Numbered from the stretch's first letter, positions 1-6,191 are shown. The stretch is 8,995 bases of DNA from an uncultured Christensenella sp. (GCA_910578065.1 CAJTPB010000022.1:1-8995), one strand, 5' to 3'. Program-made: numbers and translations. The notes: generated by a model not told the origin, from the letters alone.

Positions 1-56
1 ACGCCGATAGTACTTAGCGGGTCACCGCTCGGCAGGGTAGGTAGTTGCCACCTTTC
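1..56 (+). rRNA. rrf: 5S ribosomal RNA, 3' part only
   Basis: The first about 56 bases match the 3' half of a bacterial 5S rRNA. The loop-E style segment GCCGATAGTAC is followed by a hairpin with arms AGCGG (16-20) and CCGCT (25-29), a closing pair GCCG (3-6) with CGGC (30-33), and the conserved GGGTAGG segment before the 3' strand of helix I (GTTGCCACC). The 5' half lies outside the window, so this is the end of an rRNA operon read rightwards. The exact 3' end (about 50-56) is estimated. A strong terminator follows within 10 bases, as expected for the last gene of an rRNA operon. Confidence 0.88.
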
Positions 57-61
57 AAACG

Positions 62-97
62 AAAAAGACACTTACAGTTTGTAAGTGTCTTTTTTTT
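62..97 (+). terminator. rRNA operon terminator, probably bidirectional
   Basis: Perfect hairpin: GACACTTAC (67-75), loop AGTTT (76-80), GTAAGTGTC (81-89), extended by AAAAA (62-66) pairing with Ts, then a run of eight Ts (90-97). The A run on the left gives TTTTTC on the other strand, so it could also stop the convergent minus-strand operon that ends at 283. Confidence 0.93.
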
Positions 98-101
98 GCG
101 T

Positions 102-145
102 TTCGAAGAATTTGTTTTTAAAGCGACAAAAATAAATTCTTCGAA
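102..145. repeat. 18-bp inverted repeat (long hairpin)
   Basis: Left arm 102-119 begins TTCGAAGAATTT. Right arm 128-145 ends AAATTCTTCGAA. The arms pair over 18 bp (one G-T) around an 8-base loop (120-127). The right arm runs into a second palindrome, TTCTTCGAAGAA (137-148). No T run follows on either strand, so this is not a standard intrinsic terminator. It could be a processing stem, a cruciform, or the remnant of a small mobile element. Confidence 0.6.
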
Positions 146-282
146 GAATGAAACTTTTATTGCTAAGCTTAGGTTATCGTCAAAGTACAGCAACAGACAA
201 CAAGCCAAAGGGTTTTGGCAAATGGAGTCCCGCAGCGGAAAAGCGTGTTTTTCCTCGCGGAAAGAATATAGAAGTGCTTTGA
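146..282. other. Non-coding gap with two further hairpins
   Basis: No believable gene lies here. The open frames crossing it in both directions have no ribosome binding site and resemble no family I know. It holds a hairpin GCCAAA (204-209), loop GGGT, TTTGGC (214-219), and an imperfect stem 230-260 with core GGAAAA (237-242) pairing with TTTTCC (249-254), extended by CCGC (230-233) with GCGG (257-260). Either could help terminate the minus-strand transcript ending at 283, but neither has a proper T tract. Confidence 0.4.
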
Positions 283-690
283 TCATAAAACAATTTCGTA
301 CTTACAGCTCTTATCGCCGCGGAGAATCGATGCAATCACCGTTGCCCTGATGGGGCGGTTTAAGACATACGAAAACATTCTCTCCGCAAACCCTTCCGAG
401 CAGTTGCAGAGGAGCGGCGGCATTTTCTGCGCTTGACGCAGCGGACACACGCAAAAATCCTTGTTCTCGTCCACGAAGATTTTTTCTCCGCATTGCGTAA
501 TTACCCAGCCCCATTCCCGCGAAAGAAAGGCAAGAAAGCCGTCCAAATCGCCCTTCAAGGGCGCGAGCACCTCCTCCGTACGGTTGGCGTGAAAGTGTAC
601 CCAAGAGCACGCTTTGAGCGCTTGCTCGGCAGGCAAACCATCCTGCATATTTTGCATGCAGGTCTGTAAAAATTCCTATTCGAAGCTCAT
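283..690 (-). pseudogene. Small Cys-rich protein interrupted by TAG at codon 5
   Basis: The ATG at 690-688 overlaps the stop of the upstream flavoprotein gene as ATGA, with GAGGTG about 5 bases ahead. It reads M-S-F-E, then TAG (678-676), then continues in the same frame for 130 residues to TGA at 285-283. Without the TAG the product would be about 135 residues. Visible features are eight cysteines, including CVC (80-82) and CNC (95-97), an acidic central stretch GDLDGFLAFL (47-56), and a C-terminus with SEGFAERMF (98-106), LRGDKSCKYEI (123-133). From memory this resembles uncharacterised clostridial Cys-rich proteins (DUF6144-like); I could not check. The internal ATG at 657 has no ribosome binding site, so a shortened protein starting there would be poorly made. 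Likely a recent nonsense mutation in a translationally coupled gene. Alternatives are suppression of the amber codon, a sequencing error, or a true start at 657 or 648. Confidence 0.65.
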
Positions 691-1178
691 GACCGCACCT
701 CTGGATTTGTCTGTGGCGGAAATCTCCGCTTGCCCGTCATTTCTTTCACGGTAATTTTATAGACGGCGACGAGATCTGTTTTAACGCAATCGCGAGCAGA
801 GTATCCCGTAATGCGGCAGTGGTTGAGCAGTAGCTCGATGCCGTGGATCGCCTCGTCTCCGCTTACAGTTTCGGCATGCCCGAAGGCGATAATGCTCGCG
901 TAGTCGGCGGTCACGCCGTGATCTGTTCTCACGTAGCCATTTAAGATATCCGCCTCGACACAGACGCGTTTGTCTCTTGCAAGCAAATCGATCTTTTTAC
1001 CCTCTTTTGCAGAGTGAAAATATATGATGATTTTGCCGTTTACCTGTTCATAGCCGAAGGAAAGGGGGATAACATAGGGATATCCGTTGTCATACAGACC
1101 CAGCCGAATCGTCTGACATGCGTCCAAAACGGACAGAAGTTCGTTCCTATCGGTAATTTCGCGCTGAAATTTTCTCAT
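687..1178 (-). CDS. NimA-like / pyridoxamine 5'-phosphate oxidase-fold flavoprotein
   Basis: A 163-residue protein of the FMN-binding split-barrel superfamily, in the branch with NimA-type nitroimidazole reductases. The pattern is typical: an N-terminal helix then GLYDNGYPYVIPLSFGYE (27-44) for the first barrel strands; IYFHSAKEGKK (52-62) and DLLARDKRVCVE (64-75), the flavin-phosphate contact region; DYASIIAFGHAE (92-103), the central barrel strand; and TVKEMTGKR (143-151) near the end. Length is normal for the family. It is probably cytoplasmic and binds FMN as a dimer. The substrate cannot be told from sequence, and members range from nitroimidazole reduction to general redox detoxification. 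The start is supported by GAGG about 7 bases upstream. It is the first gene of a minus-strand operon transcribed away from the nucleoside phosphorylase gene, and its stop overlaps the start of the next gene. Confidence 0.9.
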   Translation of the reverse strand: MRKFQREITDRNELLSVLDACQTIRLGLYDNGYPYVIPLSFGYEQVNGKIIIYFHSAKEGKKIDLLARDKRVCVEADILNGYVRTDHGVTADYASIIAFGHAETVSGDEAIHGIELLLNHCRITGYSARDCVKTDLVAVYKITVKEMTGKRRFPPQTNPEVRS

Positions 1179-1214
1179 ATGCGCCTCGCGTTATAAAGTA
1201 CGTTCAGTTTACCA

Positions 1215-1245
1215 TAATATGATTCTCTTGACAAGAGTTTGACAA
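1215..1245 (-). promoter_or_regulatory. Possible minus-strand promoter for the flavoprotein operon
   Basis: On the minus strand, TTGTCA (1245-1240) and CATATT (1221-1216) are separated by 18 bp, ahead of the flavoprotein start at 1178. The hexamers are imperfect and other pairings are possible. If real, it overlaps the -35 box of the divergent + strand promoter, so the two operons would share a control region. Confidence 0.4.
1225..1237. promoter_or_regulatory. Palindromic operator candidate between divergent operons
   Basis: CTCTTG (1225-1230), one central base, CAAGAG (1232-1237): a perfect 6+1+6 palindrome just upstream of the + strand -35 box and inside the possible minus-strand promoter. 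No regulator gene is adjacent, so the binding protein is unknown. Confidence 0.4.
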
Positions 1246-1268
1246 ATTTTTCTGTAATATGATATAAT
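1239..1268 (+). promoter_or_regulatory. Sigma-70/SigA promoter for the phosphorylase operon
   Basis: Consensus -35 TTGACA (1239-1244) and consensus -10 TATAAT (1263-1268), 18-bp spacer. Transcription should start near 1275, about 20 bases before the start codon at 1295. Confidence 0.82.
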
Positions 1269-1294
1269 AACCCAAACATACGGGGGACGATAAT

Positions 1295-2062
1295 ATGATA
1301 CAGCAACAGGTTGCACTTTTGGAATTTGACAGGGAAAAACGGGCAAAATTTTCCCCGAAAAATTTCGGGCTGGAAAAGTGTTTGCCTGAAAAATGCGTAA
1401 TTGCATTTTTTAAAAGCGCGGTAAACGAGATTGCGGAACAATATCGCGCGGAAGTTAAAACTTATATTTCTTCCTGTACCGTTAATTTGCCCGTATATCT
1501 TTTAAACGTGCAAGGGGAAGAGATCGCGCTTGTATGCGGATTTTTAGGCTCTGCGGGCGCGGCGGCGCAGTTGGAAGACTTGATCGCCTTGGGCGCAAAA
1601 AAGTTTATCGTTTGCGGTGCGGCGGGAACATTGACGCAAAGCCCCGTAGGCGCCCTTGTGATCCCCGATTGCGCCGTGCGCGACGAAGGAGCGAGTTTTC
1701 ATTACGCGCCGCCCTCGTACGAAATACAAGCAGATAAAAGCGTAATAGAAGCGATCGGTGGGTTTCTGCAAAGAGAAGAGCTTCCTTTCCGTTTGGGTAA
1801 AACATGGACGACGGATGCGTTATACCGTGAAACGGAAGAAAAAGTCGCATTGCGCCGTGAGCAGGGGTGTATTACGGTAGAAATGGAAGCAAGCGCTTTG
1901 ATGGCGGTCGCGCAGTTTCAAGGGGTGCGATTGGGGCAAATTCTTTATTGCGGCGATGATTTAAGCGGAACGCAATACGATCACCGCGACTTTTTTGACA
2001 GATCGGACATTCGCCGCAATATGGTGGAACTTTCGCTAAAATGCGCGCGGGAAGTTTTATAA
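1295..2062 (+). CDS. Nucleoside phosphorylase (PNP/UDP family, uridine phosphorylase-like)
   Basis: A 255-residue cytoplasmic enzyme of the PNP_UDP_1 superfamily, which cleaves the N-glycosidic bond of a nucleoside with phosphate to release base and ribose-1-phosphate. Evidence in order: strands leading to CGFLGSAGAAAQLEDLIALG (81-100); the Gly-rich core KKFIVCGAAGTL (102-113); PVGALVIPDCAVRDEGASFHY (117-137), where family members contact phosphate and nucleoside; the TWTTDALYRET segment (170-180); VEMEASAL (195-202), the conserved ribose-binding Met-Glu signature; and the late CGDDLSG (219-225), where the base-specifying Asp usually lies. The start is well supported by GGGGGA 7 bases upstream. 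Whether it prefers uridine or purine nucleosides is not certain. It leads an operon with a DUF6194 protein (18-base gap) and a MATE exporter, and no linked nucleotide-salvage genes are visible. Confidence 0.88.
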   Translation: MIQQQVALLEFDREKRAKFSPKNFGLEKCLPEKCVIAFFKSAVNEIAEQYRAEVKTYISSCTVNLPVYLLNVQGEEIALVCGFLGSAGAAAQLEDLIALGAKKFIVCGAAGTLTQSPVGALVIPDCAVRDEGASFHYAPPSYEIQADKSVIEAIGGFLQREELPFRLGKTWTTDALYRETEEKVALRREQGCITVEMEASALMAVAQFQGVRLGQILYCGDDLSGTQYDHRDFFDRSDIRRNMVELSLKCAREVL

Positions 2063-2080
2063 AGGAACAGAAAAATTTAT

Positions 2081-2527
2081 ATGACGGCGGATAAGATAAT
2101 TACATATTGTTTGAATCGGTTAGAAGGGATCACAATCGTAAACAGTTGGGGGGAGCGGGGCGTTTTCTACAATCCCGAAAACAGATTAAAGCGGGGCGTG
2201 TACATTCTTACGTTAAAAGAAAAAGACGGGGAAAACGACAGCGCTTCGCAGTTAAACCGAAAAGGTATTTATCGGGTAAATATCGGCGTACGGAAAAGCA
2301 CGTTCGAAAAGACGTTCGGCGCTGTTCCCGCGCGTCCGCCCAAGGGTGGAACTGTGGACATGGGGTATGATTATACCGTAACAGACCGTATTTTACCGCA
2401 TCCCGTTTACGGTTGGATGAGTTGGATCTGCTGTTTAAATCCCTCGGAAGAAACGTTTGAACGGTTAAAGCCGCTGATCGCGGAAGCATACGAATACGCG
2501 AAAGAAAAGTTTTTAAAAAGGAAATAA
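2081..2527 (+). CDS. DUF6194 family protein
   Basis: A 148-residue soluble protein with no signal peptide. It carries the blocks I associate with DUF6194: WGERGVFYNP (23-32), a lysine-rich strand YILTLKEKDGEND (41-53), YRVNIGVRKSTFEKTFG (64-80), and the strongly conserved LPHPVYGWMSWICCLNPS (105-122), ending in a helix LKPLIAEAYEYAKEKF (129-144). Members resemble MmcQ/YjbR-like small domains in size and layout, but no reaction is known for the family. The nearest Shine-Dalgarno match, AAGGA (2062-2066), overlaps the end of the previous stop and sits 14 bases before the ATG. That is long, so translation may rely partly on coupling to the phosphorylase gene. Second gene of the operon. Confidence 0.8.
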   Translation: MTADKIITYCLNRLEGITIVNSWGERGVFYNPENRLKRGVYILTLKEKDGENDSASQLNRKGIYRVNIGVRKSTFEKTFGAVPARPPKGGTVDMGYDYTVTDRILPHPVYGWMSWICCLNPSEETFERLKPLIAEAYEYAKEKFLKRK

Positions 2528-2539
2528 CGATTCGATAAA

Positions 2540-3880
2540 ATGCGGATAATTAGCGCTTTAAAGACAATCAATTACAGATTGTGGTTTGCGATTCTTGCGG
2601 CGATGTTGCTGCCTACCGTGTACCAAACTGTGAGGATATTTTTTCTCGGCGATATGCCGAGTGACGGCGGCGTTAATATCGCAAGTCAGTTGCAGTGGGT
2701 AAATTTATTTTATGAAGTTGTGCAAGAAGCGTTAATCTTGCCGTTATTCTTCCTGCTCGGGAAATCGATGGAAGACAAAAATAAGTTTGCAAACAAAGTG
2801 CGCACAGGGCTTATCGTTACGGGCGGAATCTACGCTGTTCTTTCGCTTATCGTGATCGTTAGCGCCCGTCCGCTGATCGCATTCATGGGACAAGATCCCG
2901 CACTGATCGATAATACGGTAACTTACGTTCGGCTCGAAACGTTGGCGGCACTGTTTGCAACTTTATGGCGGTTTTTATTTTTGGTTCTTGTAACGCTGAA
3001 AAAAGACGGCTATATGTATCTTATCCTTGCCGTTCAAACGGCGCTTTCCGTTTTGTTAGACGTCGTTCTTGTGAGTAATTTATCTGTTTCGGCAAAGCTG
3101 GGCGTAAACGGGATCGCTTGCACGAATATCATAGTAAACGGAACAATATTTGTTATTGCGATCGTGTTGTTGCACCGCGAAAAAATCCCCGTATTTGCAA
3201 AAGAAAAACTGCGGTTCGGTTGGTTGAAAGAATGGTTTCGCGTAGGAAAGTTTTCGGGGTTGGAATCGCTATTGCGCAACGCCGTTTTTATGTTAATGGT
3301 TGTGCGAATGGTAAACCTTGTTGCGGAACAGGGCAATTATTGGCTTGCGAACAGCTTTATTTGGAATTGGCTGTTGCTTCCCGCGCTTGCGCTTGCAGAC
3401 TTGGTGAAAAAAGAAATAGGGGAAAGTAAAGAAAATATCCGCACGAAAACATTCGGATATCTTGTTTTAACAAGTATTTTTGCGGCGGTTTGGCTGTTGG
3501 GGATCCCGCTTTGGAAACCCTTTTTGCAATACGTTATGAACGTAACCGAATAAGAAACGGTATATAACATTGTGTTGGTGCAAACAGGATTTTACATTAC
3601 CTTTCTGTTCAACAGCTGTATTTGCGACAGTATGTTTTACGGATTAGGCAAAACAAATTATATGCTTATTCAGTCGCTTTGTATCGACGGCGCATATTAC
3701 GGTTTCATGTTTATATTATATATAACGAGGGTGTTTGTGCCAACGCTTTGGGGAATCGCGTTGATGTTCGGAATAGGCATGATGCTCGATTTTATTCCGA
3801 CTTTGATTTTGTATGTGCGCATGTTGAAAAAAGAAAAAATTAAAATCGACTTCCATTTCAAGAAAGAAGAAACCGCCTAA
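2540..3880 (+). pseudogene. MATE-family exporter gene split by one in-frame TAA
   Basis: Residues 1-337 (2540-3550) and 339-446 (3554-3877) are in one reading frame, separated only by TAA at 3551-3553, context GAA-TAA-GAA. Joined, they give 445 residues, the normal size for a MATE multidrug/Na+ or H+ antiporter. The hydrophobic pattern suggests the usual 12 membrane segments in two halves: for example 15-36, 57-74, 90-115 and 133-152 in the first half, and GLESLLRNAVFMLMVVRMVN (240-259) in the second. The stop falls just after LLGIPLWKPFLQYVMNVTE, so the N-terminal product would lack roughly the last two to three helices, which should abolish transport. The downstream piece could start at GTG 3572, but no ribosome binding site precedes it and the piece lacks a core. 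Read as a recently inactivated gene, unless the stop is suppressed or is a sequencing error. The start ATG 2540 has AAGGA 17 bases upstream, again a long spacing. Third gene of the phosphorylase operon. Confidence 0.82.
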
Positions 3881-3890
3881 CGGTGTTTTT
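3872..3890 (+). terminator. Weak terminator at the end of the MATE gene
   Basis: ACCG (3872-3875), loop CCTAA containing the stop codon, CGGT (3881-3884), then GTTTTT. Only four G/C-rich pairs, so termination here is uncertain. Confidence 0.35.
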
Positions 3891-3925
3891 CATAGAGATT
3901 AAAGTAAGAACGATAAAAACAGTCC

Positions 3926-3954
3926 TTGCTTTTTTATTACGGTTATGCTATATT
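3926..3954 (+). promoter_or_regulatory. Promoter for the AT-rich unknown gene
   Basis: -35 TTGCTT (3926-3931), 17-bp spacer, -10 TATATT (3949-3954). Transcription from about 3961 would leave a leader of about 65 bases before the start at 4027. Confidence 0.55.
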
Positions 3955-3976
3955 GAAACTACTTTAATCGGTAATC

Positions 3977-3992
3977 CGGCGTTTTGACGCCG
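3977..3992 (+). promoter_or_regulatory. Leader hairpin before the unknown gene
   Basis: CGGCGT (3977-3982), loop TTTG, ACGCCG (3987-3992): a perfect 6-bp G/C-rich stem in the predicted 5' leader, 22 bases before the Shine-Dalgarno sequence. It is not followed by Ts, so it is not a terminator. It may stabilise the mRNA or be a protein site on the DNA. Confidence 0.4.
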
Positions 3993-4026
3993 CAATTATT
4001 ATACCGACACTTTCAGAGGTTGTAAA

Positions 4027-4695
4027 ATGGCGCAAACAATAAAAAGTTTAAGCGGAATGATGCAAGACATTCAAGTCGAAGGCTATCAGCTTAAAAAATT
4101 GAAAAGAGGACTCTATGCCGGATACAATTTAGCTTATGGCGTTGTAGACGATAAAATCGAAACAGGATTTAAAATTCTTTACCAAAAGGAAAATGACCCT
4201 AATGCAAAAAATTCGATTGAACAAACTATAAAAGAAAATATCGAATATGTCAGAACAATTAACTTAAACTATTCCCCGAAAGGCAGTTCGCTTATAAAAT
4301 TAATAGATTTGGAAGGCATAGTTTATTTGGTCGGGTATGAGGTAAACGGCATATCGATTGAATTTGAAGTCGATCAATGCAGTTTCGATCACGATGGTAT
4401 TTTTTACACCCGCGCGGAAGTGAACAAGATGATTAAAAAAGCAATAAAATTATATGTAAAGAAAGTAAAAATTATTTTGAGAAATAAGCATTTCAAGCTT
4501 GAAAGTTATAAACTGCAAGACGAATTCGAATGCGTTAATGTTAGTGAAATTGACTGTGTCCACTATGTAACATTATCGGGAAAAGCGTATGGCAAAGACT
4601 GCAATTTTACTATAAGGGACTTTGAAACCGAAAATATCAGAAAACGATTAAAAATCGAACTTAATAAAATGAAAAAGGAGAAGTTTTCAAAATAA
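4027..4695 (+). CDS. Hypothetical protein, AT-rich, lysine-rich
   Basis: 222 residues that I do not recognise. The start is well supported by AGAGGT 6 bases upstream. The protein is soluble in appearance: no signal peptide and no membrane segment. It is charged and lysine-rich, with a K-rich C-terminus (ELNKMKKEKFSK). The central part, residues about 87-135, reads as alternating beta strands (LIKLIDLEGIVYLVGYEV, then GISIEFEVDQCSFDHDG). It is followed by a basic helix TRAEVNKMIKKAIKLYVKKV (128-147) and a second strand-rich block ending FTIRDFETENIRKRLKIEL. Base composition is clearly more AT-rich than the flanking genes, codon choice leans to AAA/ATA/TTA, and it is a single-gene unit with its own promoter and terminator. 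That fits recent acquisition. The C-terminal basic helices could bind nucleic acid, but this is a guess; no function is assigned. Confidence 0.75.
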   Translation: MAQTIKSLSGMMQDIQVEGYQLKKLKRGLYAGYNLAYGVVDDKIETGFKILYQKENDPNAKNSIEQTIKENIEYVRTINLNYSPKGSSLIKLIDLEGIVYLVGYEVNGISIEFEVDQCSFDHDGIFYTRAEVNKMIKKAIKLYVKKVKIILRNKHFKLESYKLQDEFECVNVSEIDCVHYVTLSGKAYGKDCNFTIRDFETENIRKRLKIELNKMKKEKFSK

Positions 4696-4743
4696 AAGGC
4701 TGCCTTTATGTCATTGTACAATAAATTTCTTACCGTTCCGCAT

Positions 4744-4798
4744 AAAAAAAGTATAGCGCACTATACTTCGCAAACGAAGATAGTGCGCTATTTCTTTG
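4744..4798. terminator. Large bidirectional hairpin terminator with nested palindromes
   Basis: ATAGCGCACTATACTTCG (4753-4770), loop CAAA (4771-4774), and the complementary arm 4775-4791, paired over 17 bp with a single bulged A. TTTCTTT follows on the + strand. The A7 run on the left (4744-4750) gives a clean T7 tract on the minus strand. The left arm is itself a hairpin: AGTATAG (4750-4756), CGCA, CTATACT (4761-4767), so two folds compete. It lies about 50 bases beyond the stop of the unknown gene and insulates it from the TetR operon. Confidence 0.78.
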
Positions 4799-4855
4799 TC
4801 CACAAAAAATCTCTATAACAGATATCCTTAAGGGCGGTTTTTTTTCTGCGCGGGC

Positions 4856-4884
4856 TTGACAGGATCGTGCAAGCGTGATATAAT
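4856..4884 (+). promoter_or_regulatory. Consensus promoter of the TetR-ABC operon
   Basis: Perfect -35 TTGACA (4856-4861), 17-bp spacer, perfect -10 TATAAT (4879-4884). Such a strong promoter in front of its own repressor gene suggests control by repression. Confidence 0.93.
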
Positions 4885-4893
4885 ATAAAACAC

Positions 4894-4907
4894 TTGTTGC
4901 AAAACAA
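4894..4907. promoter_or_regulatory. Candidate TetR operator at the transcription start
   Basis: TTGTT (4894-4898), GCAA, AACAA (4903-4907): a perfect 5+4+5 inverted repeat covering the expected start of transcription (about 4891). The place is right for autorepression by the TetR protein encoded next. The short arms leave room for chance. Confidence 0.45.
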
Positions 4908-4931
4908 TCGTTTTTAATAAAGGAGCACAGT

Positions 4932-5498
4932 ATGCCGCCGAAAGCAAAGTTTACCAAAGAGCAAGTCGTGCATGCCGCAATGGCGTTGATACGGGAGGGA
5001 TCGCCCGTAACGGCGCGCGAATTGGGCGCCAAACTGGGCAGTTCCGCCCGTCCGATTTTTACGCTGTTCGAAAGTATGGAAGAAGTTGTGCAAGAAACGC
5101 GCCGTGCGGTGCGCGATCTGTATAACGGATATATCGACGAGGGGTTAAAAGAACCGATTGCCTTTAAAGGGGTGGGCAGGGCGTACATTCGCTTTGCCGT
5201 GGAGCAGCCGCAGTTTTTCCGCATGCTTTTTACCGAACGGCACGCCGTCGGGTTTCAGTCCGTTCTTTCCGAATTGGACGAAAAATATGCGGAAATTTTA
5301 TCTTCCGTTACGAACCGTTACGGGGTCGATCAAAAAACGGCGAATGCGCTGTACCGTCATTTATGGGTATACACGCACGGGATCGCGTCGCTGTGCGCTT
5401 CGGGCACGTGCGCGTTTACGGAAGCGCAGACGGACGGCATGCTTACGGATATTTTTGTCGCGCTTTTGGCGCAAGCGAACCGGGGGGAATTAAAATGA
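4932..5498 (+). CDS. TetR/AcrR-family transcriptional regulator
   Basis: 188 residues, the usual TetR size. The N-terminal DNA-binding domain spans about 7-53: TKEQVVHAAMALIREG (8-23), then the helix-turn-helix TARELGAKLGSSARPIFTLF (27-46). The recognition helix end is variant, with IFTLF in place of the common VYRHF/LYYHF. The ligand-binding domain contains AYIRFAVEQPQFFRMLF (84-100) and WVYTHGIASLCASG (145-158), matching the WHG-type TetR C-terminal domain. AAGGAG 6 bases upstream fixes the start. The stop overlaps the start of the ABC ATPase as ATGA, so regulator and pump are translationally coupled. It probably represses its own operon and releases DNA on binding a compound handled by the transporter; the inducer is unknown. 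Confidence 0.92.
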   Translation: MPPKAKFTKEQVVHAAMALIREGSPVTARELGAKLGSSARPIFTLFESMEEVVQETRRAVRDLYNGYIDEGLKEPIAFKGVGRAYIRFAVEQPQFFRMLFTERHAVGFQSVLSELDEKYAEILSSVTNRYGVDQKTANALYRHLWVYTHGIASLCASGTCAFTEAQTDGMLTDIFVALLAQANRGELK

Positions 5499-6187
5499 TA
5501 CGGGCGGAAAATCTCGTAAAAAAATACGGCGAGGGGGAAGGCGAAACGTATGCGCTGAACGGAGTTTCCCTCGAAATCAAAAAGGGGGAATTTGCGGTAA
5601 TTTTGGGCGCGAGCGGATCGGGAAAATCCACCCTCTTAAACGTGCTTTCGGGATTGGAGCGTGCGGACGAAGGCACGATCGTTTGCGGGGAAGAAGAACT
5701 GCATGTGATGACGGAAAAGCAGTTGACCGATTTCCGCAAGCGCACGGTCGGCTTTATCTTTCAACAATATTTACTGCTGCCCCACTTAACGGCGGAAGGA
5801 AACGTGAAACTCGGCGCACATCTTTCGGGCAATCGGGATTACGCGCAGCTGATCGAAGCGGTGGGCTTGGCGGATAAGAAAAAGCGGTATCCCGCGGAAC
5901 TTTCGGGCGGGGAACAGCAGCGCGTGTGTATTGCGCGCGCGCTTGCGAAAAATCCGCGCGTACTCTTTTTAGACGAGCCGACGGGCGCGCTCGACGAGCA
6001 AACGGGAAGAAGCGTGCTCGATTATCTGTTGAAATTGCGGCGAGAAAAGGGCTTAACCTCGGTCATGGTCACCCATAATGCGAACATTGCGCAAACGGCG
6101 GATAAGGTGATCCACATGAACAGCGGAAAAATCACGCAGATCGTTTATAACGATTCGCCTAAGGGCGCGTTCGAAATCGGGTGGTGA
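5495..6187 (+). CDS. ABC transporter ATP-binding protein (LolD/MacB type)
   Basis: 230 residues, one complete nucleotide-binding domain. Motifs in order: a Tyr that stacks on adenine near 11; Walker A GASGSGKST (38-46); Q-loop FQQYLLLPHLT (89-99); ABC signature LSGGEQQR (136-143); Walker B VLFLDEPTGALD (156-167) with catalytic Glu161; and the switch His194 in VTHN. The DEPTGALD wording and Q-loop are typical of the MacB/LolD/BceA/FtsE group, which pairs with FtsX-fold permeases; the next gene is such a permease. The ATG at 5495 is chosen over an upstream in-frame start at 5363 because it follows GGGGGGAA, overlaps the TetR stop as ATGA, and gives the family's normal N-terminus. It energises the membrane partner by ATP hydrolysis at the inner face of the membrane. 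The substrate is unknown. Confidence 0.95.
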   Translation: MIRAENLVKKYGEGEGETYALNGVSLEIKKGEFAVILGASGSGKSTLLNVLSGLERADEGTIVCGEEELHVMTEKQLTDFRKRTVGFIFQQYLLLPHLTAEGNVKLGAHLSGNRDYAQLIEAVGLADKKKRYPAELSGGEQQRVCIARALAKNPRVLFLDEPTGALDEQTGRSVLDYLLKLRREKGLTSVMVTHNANIAQTADKVIHMNSGKITQIVYNDSPKGAFEIGW

Positions 6188-6191
6188 CGGC

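Noticed and set aside
45..350. Open frames on both strands across 14-350
   Set aside because: They cross the terminator and hairpins, lack ribosome binding sites and resemble no protein family.
433..669. 78-residue + strand open frame opposite the Cys-rich gene
   Set aside because: It is antisense to a protein-like sequence, has no Shine-Dalgarno sequence, and its composition reads as a shadow.
676..678. Pyrrolysine at the TAG codon
   Set aside because: Pyrrolysine is known from methylamine methyltransferases with buried catalytic positions; codon 5 of a small protein does not fit and no pyl genes are in the window.
3551..3580. Frameshift or programmed slippage in the MATE gene
   Set aside because: The two parts share one frame; no slippery run is present, so a substitution to TAA explains it.
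3572..3880. Separate small membrane protein starting at GTG 3572
   Set aside because: No ribosome binding site, and the sequence is the expected end of the MATE protein, in frame with the upstream part.
5363..5494. Longer N-terminus for the ABC ATPase
   Set aside because: It lies inside the TetR gene in another frame; the ATG at 5495 has a ribosome binding site, an ATGA overlap and the normal family N-terminus.
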